From Clostridia bacterium (GTDB lineage Bacteria; Bacillota_A; Clostridia; Oscillospirales; Acutalibacteraceae), in NCBI GenBank assembly GCA_017503305.1, contig JAFVTJ010000141.1:1-6043 (forward strand): a DNA stretch of 6,043 bases, given 5' to 3'. Shown one piece after another: positions 1 through 5,289 of the stretch. Numbering within the stretch: position 1 is the stretch's first letter; every line of letters starts with the position of its first letter. The notes below the pieces were generated by a model. That model searched no databases, was not told where the DNA came from, and was given only the letters and a program-made list of their open reading frames with translations. The position numbers were made by a program, and so were the translations under genes.

Positions 1-1
1 A

Positions 2-151
2 ACACCAAAGGAAATTGATGAAATTATCACCGCCGAACGCAAAGCCTTTGAAGAAAAAATGGAAGCGCTTCAAAATTCTCAAGCCTTTAAAACAGCAAAT
101 GAGCAAGAGCAAATTGATATGATGCGAAAATTAATCCAAGAAGATATATAA
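2..151 (+). CDS. C-terminal end of an unidentified protein (5' part outside window)
   Basis: An open frame enters from the left edge (first full codon at base 2) and gives 49 residues before a TAA stop at 149-151. The piece begins TPKEIDEIITAERKAFEEK and ends RKLIQEDI. It is strongly charged, rich in Glu, Lys and Gln, and has no proline after the first residues, which suggests a long helix or short coiled coil. No domain or family is recognisable in so short a tail, and I assign no function. The frame is credible as a gene end because a strong hairpin terminator begins only four bases after the stop, and the next gene on the right is convergent. The fragment could be the tail of a cytoplasmic or phage-type protein; the sequence does not decide this. 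Confidence 0.6.
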   Translation, partial: TPKEIDEIITAERKAFEEKMEALQNSQAFKTANEQEQIDMMRKLIQEDI

Positions 152-154
152 AAT

Positions 155-185
155 CAAAACGACCATTTTAAAAATGGTCGTTTTG
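155..185. terminator. Bidirectional intrinsic terminator between convergent genes
   Basis: A perfect inverted repeat with arms CAAAACGACCATTT and AAATGGTCGTTTTG gives a 14-bp stem closing on three bases (TAA, 169-171). On the plus strand it ends in GTTTTGTTATT, and on the minus strand in GTTTTGATTTTATAT, so U-rich tracts follow the stem in both directions. It lies between the plus-strand stop at 151 and the RAYT stop codon at 186-188. It therefore probably terminates both transcripts. Confidence 0.85.
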
Positions 186-707
186 TTATTCTTCATAAAA
201 TTTTTCTTTTATCCATTTTGCAGGATTGTTTTCAATATATTCCCAAATTTCATTATAATCATTTTTATTACGAATGACGTGGTCGTAATATCTGGCTTGC
301 CATATATTTCCGCCATATTCTTTATTGCAAAATCTTTTAAATGTGCTAATAAATTTTGCAACTTGTGAATTTGCATTATCAATTTTTAAATTGACATCCG
401 TAGGGACAGGCGTCCCCGACTGTCCGTTTTGAATCGTCAAAAGCAAATGAATATGGTCAGGCATAATAACATATTTATCTACCGAAATATTATCGTAAAA
501 ATCATTTAATTGCCTAATATATTTATCGGCAATTTTTCCGTAATTTAACAATTGTATTTTCGGACAGTCGAGGACGCCTGTCCCTACAATTATATTTGAT
601 AATATCTGCTTGCGATTTTGAGTACATACCGTCACAAAATACGCGCCGTTAGTACTATAATCATATTCTTTTAACCTTTTCAGTTTTCTTTCAGGTAATT
701 TTTCCAT
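186..707 (-). CDS. REP-associated tyrosine transposase (RAYT), Y1/HUH single-strand nuclease
   Basis: This 173-aa protein belongs to the IS200-like Y1 transposase superfamily, RAYT branch. In this family such enzymes cut and join single-stranded DNA at REP palindromes through a 5'-phosphotyrosine link. Visible motifs are the N-terminal strand GAYFVTVCTQNRK (21-33), the HUH metal site MPDHIHLLL (82-90, His85 and His87), IWQARYYDHVIRN (135-147), and the catalytic-helix segment DYNEIWEYIENNP (150-162). Tyr157 is the likely nucleophile by comparison with the E. coli enzyme, with Tyr151 as the alternative. The length is normal and all core motifs are present, so the gene looks intact. The ATG overlaps the stop of the upstream membrane-protein gene by one base (TAATG) and has no clear Shine-Dalgarno, so translation is probably coupled. 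Residues 41-49 and 94-103 are encoded by two REP-like palindromes. No flanking terminal repeats mark it as a self-mobile element. Confidence 0.9.
   Translation of the reverse strand: MEKLPERKLKRLKEYDYSTNGAYFVTVCTQNRKQILSNIIVGTGVLDCPKIQLLNYGKIADKYIRQLNDFYDNISVDKYVIMPDHIHLLLTIQNGQSGTPVPTDVNLKIDNANSQVAKFISTFKRFCNKEYGGNIWQARYYDHVIRNKNDYNEIWEYIENNPAKWIKEKFYEE
400..426 (+). repeat. REP-like palindrome copy A, inside the RAYT gene
   Basis: Read on the plus strand, the copy starts with the tetranucleotide GTAG. It continues as GGACAG, then the ten bases GCGTCCCCGA, then CTGTCC and a final G. GGACAG and CTGTCC pair as a 6-bp stem; inside it a G/A mismatch is followed by CG/CG pairs and a TCCC loop. 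A second fold, GGGAC-AGGC-GTCCC, is also possible. The copy matches the reverse complement of 561-587 at 26 of 27 positions. On the coding strand it is read as GQSGTPVPT (RAYT residues 95-103). Confidence 0.85.
561..587 (-). repeat. REP-like palindrome copy B, inside the RAYT gene
   Basis: Read on the minus strand, the copy is GTAG, GGACAG, the ten bases GCGTCCTCGA, CTGTCC and a final G. Its single difference from copy A is T instead of C in the loop. It is inverted relative to copy A, with the GTAG ends facing outward and 134 bases between the copies. The 27 bases coincide exactly with nine RAYT codons and are read as VGTGVLDCP (residues 41-49). Confidence 0.85.
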
Positions 708-1186
708 TAGAAAAACAAAGCCGCCGCACCGTAGCTTACAAAGGCTACAATTATGCCTGCCGTTATAACGCCTATCGCAATCGCTGGGAAGGATTTTTTA
801 AGCGGAATATCAAGCATTGCCGCAATCAAAGCACCTGTCCATGCGCCCGTACCCGGAAGCGGAATTGCCACGAAAAGCCACAATCCCCACGGGCCGTATT
901 TATCAATAGTATCCCTTTTTGAAAATGCCTTATTTTCAAGCTTTTCAACCACTTTGCCAAAGAAATTGTTTTGTTTGCGCATCCAAGCAAAAATTTTTCT
1001 TATAAACATTATAATAAATGGTACAGGCACCAAATTACCAATTATTGCCACAACAATAGCAATGCGCCAATCAAGTCCTGCTCCGGTTGCCATAGGTAAT
1101 GCACCGCGAAGCTCGATAATAGGCACCATTGACACCAAAAAGGTCATTAAAATTTGGCCCCAAAAAGTTTTCCACAAAAAGTTCAT
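707..1186 (-). CDS. Small integral membrane protein, COG2426 / 'small multidrug export' family
   Basis: This 159-aa, very hydrophobic protein has membrane segments at roughly residues 8-28, 41-63, 101-124 and 132-156. The family signatures are PIIELRGALP (22-31) and the proline/glycine loop AIPLPGTGAWTG (107-118), typical of COG2426 (Sm_multidrug_ex). This group is distantly related to the DedA/SNARE-associated membrane proteins. The 'multidrug export' name is inherited from annotation and the substrate is not established; a role in lipid or small-molecule transport across the cytoplasmic membrane is only inference. The basic central stretch (64-98) is probably a cytoplasmic loop. The ATG overlaps the flippase stop by four bases (ATGA). 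A weak AAAGG lies nine bases upstream, inside the flippase gene, so coupling with the flippase is expected. Confidence 0.85.
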   Translation of the reverse strand: MNFLWKTFWGQILMTFLVSMVPIIELRGALPMATGAGLDWRIAIVVAIIGNLVPVPFIIMFIRKIFAWMRKQNNFFGKVVEKLENKAFSKRDTIDKYGPWGLWLFVAIPLPGTGAWTGALIAAMLDIPLKKSFPAIAIGVITAGIIVAFVSYGAAALFF

Positions 1187-2595
1187 TTTATTTTACCTTT
1201 CACAAGTGAGAGCATTTTTACTATAAACACCTTAATAAACTTAAAATTCACAAGGCCAAGCAATACCACGCAAACCGCCTGAACAAGATAGTTAAAAGGC
1301 AATCCCATAACCATAAATACCGTTTGCACCATTATAATAGCGGTATTAAGTATAACGTTTACCCAATAAAGCTTAAATGGAATATATTTAGAAGCATTGA
1401 CTGCTCTTATAACAAACACCAACAAATAGCTTACAAAGGTAGCAATTGCCGCACCTTGAACACCAAGCGGTGTTTTTATTAACACAAAGGTTAATACAAG
1501 TGTTGCAACCGCGCCAACCATTGTGGTGAGGAAGGAATTCTTACTACGTTTTTCCACCACGTAAACCGAACCCATAAAGTTAGCAAATGCGCTGAATACC
1601 ATAGCAGCGGTAAGCATGGGAACGTACATACTAGCGCCGTAGTAAGCCTTAGTTGTTAATATTTTAATAAGCGGTACGCTTAAAGCAGTAACCACACCGC
1701 CCACAAGGAACATTACGCTTTGGAAAGAACCCCAAACCTTTGAGAAAAAGTCGATATGCGCTTTTCTGTCGTTTTCAGATTCAAGCACGGCCGAGAACTG
1801 CCAAGCTTGCATAAACACGGTTGATATCAAGGTCAAAAGAGTTGGTATTTTATACGCAACCGCGTAAATACCGTTAGCATCGTCGCCAAAGAAATAGCTT
1901 ACAAAATAGCGATTCGAAACGCTTGTTACCCACCAAAAAATTGTAGCGGGAATCATCGGAATACTGTATCTTAGCATTTCCTTTAAAACGGCCTTATCCA
2001 CCTTAAAGGTCATATCGCGCCATAGTTTATCGCGCACTAATATAAGCAGGGTTGAAAGAGCGTCGGCTATTGCAACCGACAAAACGTAACCGGTAATGCC
2101 AAAATTAAAGACTGCCAAGAACAAAATGTTAAAAATAATTACAAGCGATGTGTTAACAATACCCTGAATTGCGAAAAATGCGGTACTACCGCAAGCACGG
2201 ATATACTTTGAGCAAAGCGAGTGATAACAGGAAGCCATCGTATAAAGGATAATAAGCCAAATATAGCCATCAAACTGGTGAGTAAGCCACAAAAGCGGCG
2301 CTATAAGCAAAAACGCCAATCCGCCAAGGGTTATAGTGTAAACACCGCCTGAGAAAACACTTTTTTTATCTATTTTACTATCAATAGCAAAACGAAAAAC
2401 ACCGTCAGTTATTCCAATCGAAATAATTGGCAGTAAAAGGTTTGCAGTTTGCTGAATTAGGTCTGCGGTGCCATATTCGGCTGTGGTAAGGTAACCCGTA
2501 TAAAAACGCACCATAAAGAAAACCAACAGCTTTGAACCAAAGGTACCAAGACTTATAAGCGCAGTATTTGAAACTAAGGTTTTATATTTATTCAT
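1183..2595 (-). CDS. Polysaccharide/oligosaccharide flippase, MOP superfamily (Wzx/PST type)
   Basis: The 470-aa polytopic membrane protein is of the usual length for the PST/Wzx branch of the MOP flippase superfamily, which moves lipid-linked glycans across the cytoplasmic membrane. The N-terminus NTALISLGTFGSKLLVFFMV followed by RFYTGYLTTAEYGTADLIQQ (residues 10-49) is the characteristic first-helix signature, and ITDGVFRFA (62-70) is also typical. Hydrophobic helices alternate with short basic loops to the end, consistent with 12-14 membrane spans, and a basic tail (VKGKIK) closes it. The start is supported by GGGAAG nine bases before the ATG, and a sigma-A-type promoter lies just upstream. 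It heads the flippase-membrane protein-RAYT group. No glycosyltransferases are nearby, so the glycan it carries cannot be named. A MurJ or sporulation-specific (SpoVB-like) role cannot be excluded. Confidence 0.88.
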   Translation of the reverse strand: MNKYKTLVSNTALISLGTFGSKLLVFFMVRFYTGYLTTAEYGTADLIQQTANLLLPIISIGITDGVFRFAIDSKIDKKSVFSGGVYTITLGGLAFLLIAPLLWLTHQFDGYIWLIILYTMASCYHSLCSKYIRACGSTAFFAIQGIVNTSLVIIFNILFLAVFNFGITGYVLSVAIADALSTLLILVRDKLWRDMTFKVDKAVLKEMLRYSIPMIPATIFWWVTSVSNRYFVSYFFGDDANGIYAVAYKIPTLLTLISTVFMQAWQFSAVLESENDRKAHIDFFSKVWGSFQSVMFLVGGVVTALSVPLIKILTTKAYYGASMYVPMLTAAMVFSAFANFMGSVYVVEKRSKNSFLTTMVGAVATLVLTFVLIKTPLGVQGAAIATFVSYLLVFVIRAVNASKYIPFKLYWVNVILNTAIIMVQTVFMVMGLPFNYLVQAVCVVLLGLVNFKFIKVFIVKMLSLVKGKIK

Positions 2596-2600
2596 ATTAA

Positions 2601-2612
2601 TATACTTCCCTT
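2601..2612 (-). promoter_or_regulatory. Ribosome binding site of the flippase gene
   Basis: On the minus strand, AAGGGAAG ends nine bases before the ATG at 2595. It is the clearest purine-rich site in the left half of the window and supports this start as the first gene of a transcript. Confidence 0.6.
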
Positions 2613-2627
2613 TTTTTAGACGTATTT

Positions 2628-2656
2628 ATGTTACTATATTTATTTTAATGTGTCAA
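2628..2656 (-). promoter_or_regulatory. Predicted sigma-A promoter for the flippase-membrane protein-RAYT unit
   Basis: A perfect -35 box TTGACA (minus strand, 2656-2651) is followed by a 17-base, A/T-only-but-two spacer and a -10 box TAACAT (2633-2628, four of six consensus bases). Transcription would begin near 2620, leaving a leader of about 25 bases. The -35 box overlaps the TGA stop of the amidase gene. No terminator hairpin is visible in the 57-base gap, so read-through from upstream is also likely. Confidence 0.6.
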
Positions 2657-3390
2657 CTGAAATTTATGTATCTGTCACTTGCGTAGCCCACAATTCCGTT
2701 ATAACCTACAAGTGCCCACCCGGGTACGCGCGCGTAAACCATTATTTCACTTCCGTTAGGTATTCTCCCCACAATAAAAGCATCAGTTGTGGGGCGGGTA
2801 CGTACGTTAAGGTTGCCGCCGTTTGTTCTGACGTTTGCCACCGTAATAGGTACAGGGGTATTAAAAGGAATACCGAAAAATTCGGTTAAAGACAATACAA
2901 TATTAGCGGCAATAAGGTCAATATTATCCCTTATCCACTGGGCATCCTCGGCGTTGTCGTGGTAAGCGATTTCCATAAGCACTCCGGGGGCTCTGGTGCG
3001 CACAACCTCGCCAAGCGAAGTTGTCGGCACGGTTCTGACGTTTTCGGGAATGGGGTAAATAAGCTTTAAATTTTTTGCCGCAATATCGGCAAAACGCTTA
3101 CTTTCGCTATTAGAAGGGTTGTAATAAACCTCGCTACCTCGCACCGAACCGTCGCCCGAGCCCGTGGCGTTAGAATGAAGCGCCAAATGCAAATCAAAAA
3201 CACCGCTGTTTGATGCCGCAATTGAAGAAGCCGCCGTCATTTGCGGCGTGTTACGCACAAACTGTATTCCGCTTGCGGCTAAATACGGTTCCATAGCGTC
3301 GGCGACAAGGTTCATATAATACTCCTCGTTACCGCCGCCATTATAGGGGTTAAATTCTTGTGTAGAGGGACTTAAATATATTGTTGGCAT
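2653..3390 (-). CDS. N-acetylmuramoyl-L-alanine amidase (Amidase_3-like) with C-terminal SH3b domain
   Basis: A peptidoglycan amidase would cleave the bond between MurNAc and L-Ala. From ATG 3390 the protein has 245 aa: a catalytic domain (about 1-180) and a bacterial SH3 cell-wall-binding domain (about 184-245; LNVRTRPTTDAFIVGRIPNG at 194-213, ending GYASDRYINFS). Catalytic landmarks are NEEYY with Glu22/Glu23, LALHSNA with His72, and VLMEIAYHDN with Glu140. The first zinc-ligand position, His in the usual DPGHGG loop, is replaced here (LSPSTQ, Thr10/Gln11). No signal peptide or membrane helix is visible, so export would need lysis or a non-classical route, as with mother-cell or phage-type lysins. 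The frame is open to a TTG at 3429, but ATG 3390 gives the natural family N-terminus (MPTIYLSPSTQ). It lies 60 bases after the 177-aa gene. Confidence 0.85.
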   Translation of the reverse strand: MPTIYLSPSTQEFNPYNGGGNEEYYMNLVADAMEPYLAASGIQFVRNTPQMTAASSIAASNSGVFDLHLALHSNATGSGDGSVRGSEVYYNPSNSESKRFADIAAKNLKLIYPIPENVRTVPTTSLGEVVRTRAPGVLMEIAYHDNAEDAQWIRDNIDLIAANIVLSLTEFFGIPFNTPVPITVANVRTNGGNLNVRTRPTTDAFIVGRIPNGSEIMVYARVPGWALVGYNGIVGYASDRYINFS

Positions 3391-3402
3391 ATTAAAAAAC
3401 CA

Positions 3403-3409
3403 TCCTTTC
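3403..3409 (-). promoter_or_regulatory. Ribosome binding site that favours the amidase start at 3390
   Basis: On the minus strand GAAAGGA lies 12 bases before ATG 3390. The alternative upstream start, a TTG at 3429, has only AT-rich sequence with no AGG/GGA in front. The spacing is slightly long but still usable. Confidence 0.5.
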
Positions 3410-3450
3410 ACTTCAAAAATATGAAGCAAAAGAATGGCTTATGTTATTTT

Positions 3451-3984
3451 TTACATTGTTCCCTTAACAACCGACAAAAACCAACAGTAGAGCGCCTCGC
3501 CCAACTCTTGATAAACGGGGTCGCCATCGTGCGAGCAAAGCATTGCAAAGGTTTGTCCTATACGGCGCACCGTATCGCCGCCACGGCGAAAGGCTAAATA
3601 ATAAAAGGAAAAAGCGCCTGTATCCTGCGAGGTTTCAAAAAGCTCAGTAGCTTCTGCTTTAATGGTGTCTAAAAAGCTTTTTTGGGCTACGCCACACAAA
3701 AAATCGTCGGTGGCAAATTTTTCAAAGCCGGCAGTTGCCGCAAAGGAAAGCAATAATCTCCTTTGAATAAGCATATCAAAATCGGTTTCGTCACCACAGC
3801 TGTTTTCCCTAGCATCCTTAATAAATTCACGCGCAACGCTACAACCCCAAGCCTTTGCCGCTTCGTAAGTGGCGGCCGCAGCGAATGCTTGCCCGTTGGG
3901 ATTGTTTTGTGTTTTCTTAATATCACGCGACGGTTTATCAGATGCGATTTTAATATCGCTGTCAAAAGCAGTCAATCTACTCAC
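3451..3984 (-). CDS. Unrecognised protein in the rpoD operon
   Basis: I do not recognise this 177-aa protein. It is soluble and has no signal peptide or clear membrane segment. It begins with a polar, likely disordered stretch (1-30, SDKPSRDIKKTQNNPNGQ). An alanine-rich, mostly helical body follows (33-177), with Cys48, Cys63, Cys97, Cys150 and Cys167 scattered rather than in a metal-binding pattern. Aromatic-rich segments GAFSFYYLAFRRGGD (123-137) and LGEALYCWFLSVVKG (161-175) suggest a packed helical bundle. The gene overlaps the TSCPD gene by four bases (GTGA), so it belongs to the dnaG-rpoD transcript. The longest start is GTG 3984, but GGAG sits directly against it. TTG 3975, eight bases after GGAG, is the better-placed start and would remove three residues. 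Even composition and clean junctions argue that it is real. Confidence 0.75.
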   Translation of the reverse strand: MSRLTAFDSDIKIASDKPSRDIKKTQNNPNGQAFAAAATYEAAKAWGCSVAREFIKDARENSCGDETDFDMLIQRRLLLSFAATAGFEKFATDDFLCGVAQKSFLDTIKAEATELFETSQDTGAFSFYYLAFRRGGDTVRRIGQTFAMLCSHDGDPVYQELGEALYCWFLSVVKGTM

Positions 3985-4223
3985 TCCATACTTTTAAGTG
4001 CCTGTGCCAACTGGTCAGGGCAAGAGGTACCCTTAAAGCCACATCTAATGCCTTCAAGTCTTTTAATAACCTCTTCTACCTTCATACCCACTACCAATGC
4101 GGAAATGCCCTTTGTGTTGCCGTTGCAACCACCTTCAAAACGAACGCTTGTTACAATGCCGTCTTCCACATCGATTAAAATATTTCTCGAGCATACTCCA
4201 TTAGTTTTATATGAAAATTGCAT
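3981..4223 (-). CDS. TSCPD-domain small protein (TIGR03905-type)
   Basis: This 80-aa protein matches in full the small single-domain TSCPD family, named for the motif seen here as TSCPD at residues 66-70. Four cysteines, Cys11, Cys33 (in GGCNGN), Cys61 and Cys68, stand at family-typical places and could bind a metal. The same domain occurs at the C-terminus of some vitamin B12-dependent ribonucleotide reductases. The function of the free-standing version is not established, so I give none. AGGA (within TAGGAAT) lies about nine bases before the ATG. The gene starts 11 bases after the rpoD stop and overlaps the next gene by four bases, so it is part of the dnaG-rpoD operon. Confidence 0.9.
   Translation of the reverse strand: MQFSYKTNGVCSRNILIDVEDGIVTSVRFEGGCNGNTKGISALVVGMKVEEVIKRLEGIRCGFKGTSCPDQLAQALKSME
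3984..3987 (-). promoter_or_regulatory. GGAG motif that bears on the start of the 177-aa gene
   Basis: On the minus strand GGAG ends on the first base of the GTG candidate start (3984), which is too close to serve it. It lies eight bases upstream of an in-frame TTG (3975-3973), an ideal distance. It therefore favours TTG initiation, unless the GTG is reached by coupling to the overlapping stop of the TSCPD gene. Confidence 0.45.
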
Positions 4224-4234
4224 ATCAATTATTC

Positions 4235-5287
4235 CTATCTATCCTTAAATTTGTTACTGCGAACAGGATGACGAAGCTTGCGAAGTGCCTTTGCTTCAAT
4301 TTGTCTTATACGCTCTCTTGTAACGTCAAATTCCATACCAACCTCTTCAAGAGTATGGCATCTGCCATCTTTTAAGCCAAAACGCAAACGAATAACGGCT
4401 TCCTCACGGGGAGAAAGTGTTTTCAAAACGCTGTCAATGTCTTCGTTAGTAATAGTCTTTAAAGCCGCTTCATCGGGCGCTAAGGCATCTTCATCGCGGA
4501 TAAAGTCCATAAGGCGAGAATCTTCCTCGGGGCCTATGGGTGTTTCCATTGAAACAGGCTCTTGAGCCACACGCATAATTTCTCTTACACGTTCAACGGG
4601 TAACTGCATTTTTTCGGCAATTTGCTCTTCACTGGGCTCGCAGCCGTTTTCGTGCAATAATTGGCTTTGCACCTTTTTAAGACGGTTGATTGTTTCTACA
4701 ACGTGCACAGGAATACGAATAGTACGGGCTTGGTCGGCAATAGCACGGGTAATGGCTTGTCTTATCCACCAAGTAGCATAGGTTGAAAACTTAAAGCCCT
4801 TTGTATAGTCAAATTTGTCTACCGCCTTAATAAGACCAACGTTACCCTCTTGAATAAGGTCTAAGAAATACATACCGCGACCAACGTATTTTTTTGCAAT
4901 ACTAACAACTAAGCGAAGGTTTGCCTCAGTAAGCCTTTGCTTAGCATATTGATTGCCTTCAGCAATTTTAATAGCAAGCTCAATTTCTTCCTCTCCCGAC
5001 AAAAGCGGAACACGGCCGATTTCACGCAAATAAACCTTAACCGGATCATCAAGTGAAAGATTTTCAAGAGGAATATCCTCATCTGTAATTTGGTCAACCT
5101 CTACGTCCTTTAAATCTTCCTCGGTAGGTTCTTTATCAAAATCAATATCTAATGTGGGGGGTTCTAAGAAAAGCTCCTCCAAGTCATCGGGGGCATTCTC
5201 AATTTCATCAATACTATTGGGTCTTGATTCTAATTCTTCTTCATATTCCCTGTTCATATCTTTATCTTGCATTTTAATATCAGCCAT
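4235..5287 (-). CDS. rpoD: Primary RNA polymerase sigma factor RpoD/SigA
   Basis: The 350-aa housekeeping sigma factor directs RNA polymerase to -10/-35 promoters. Region 1.2 covers about 80-110 ([20 protein letters not shown]). Region 2 covers about 118-195, with [18 protein letters not shown] for core binding and [20 protein letters not shown] for -10 recognition and melting. Region 3 spans about 196-275 and region 4 about 285-345. The -35 recognition helix lies in [20 protein letters not shown] (322-341). Regions 2-4 are almost identical to B. subtilis SigA. The N-terminal 75 residues are very acidic and lack the KRGxLTYEEI-type signature of region 1.1, and the protein is about 20 residues shorter than SigA of B. 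subtilis. The ATG comes two bases after the dnaG stop, with AAAGGA inside the dnaG tail. No upstream in-frame start is available, so the short N-terminus is real. Confidence 0.97.
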   Translation of the reverse strand: MADIKMQDKDMNREYEEELESRPNSIDEIENAPDDLEELFLEPPTLDIDFDKEPTEEDLKDVEVDQITDEDIPLENLSLDDPVKVYLREIGRVPLLSGEEEIELAIKIAEGNQYAKQRLTEANLRLVVSIAKKYVGRGMYFLDLIQEGNVGLIKAVDKFDYTKGFKFSTYATWWIRQAITRAIADQARTIRIPVHVVETINRLKKVQSQLLHENGCEPSEEQIAEKMQLPVERVREIMRVAQEPVSMETPIGPEEDSRLMDFIRDEDALAPDEAALKTITNEDIDSVLKTLSPREEAVIRLRFGLKDGRCHTLEEVGMEFDVTRERIRQIEAKALRKLRHPVRSNKFKDR

Positions 5288-5289
5288 AT

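Noticed and set aside
400..587. A complete small insertion element (IS end pair or REPIN) inserted as one unit in the RAYT gene
   Set aside because: The enclosed bases encode the HUH core needed by the family, so they belong to the gene. No target duplication was seen outside the repeats.
753..1226. Plus-strand 157-codon open frame
   Set aside because: It is antisense to the COG2426-type gene and the flippase end, which have clear family motifs. Its translation shows no family features and it has no ribosome site; it is a shadow frame.
3420..3450. Possible terminator after the 177-aa gene
   Set aside because: Only a 4-bp AAGC/GCTT stem with a nine-base loop can be drawn on the minus strand, ahead of a short T run. 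It is too weak to call.
3763..4248. Plus-strand 161-codon open frame
   Set aside because: It runs antisense across the 177-aa gene and the TSCPD gene, the latter unmistakable. The translation has no recognisable domain, and no promoter is visible.
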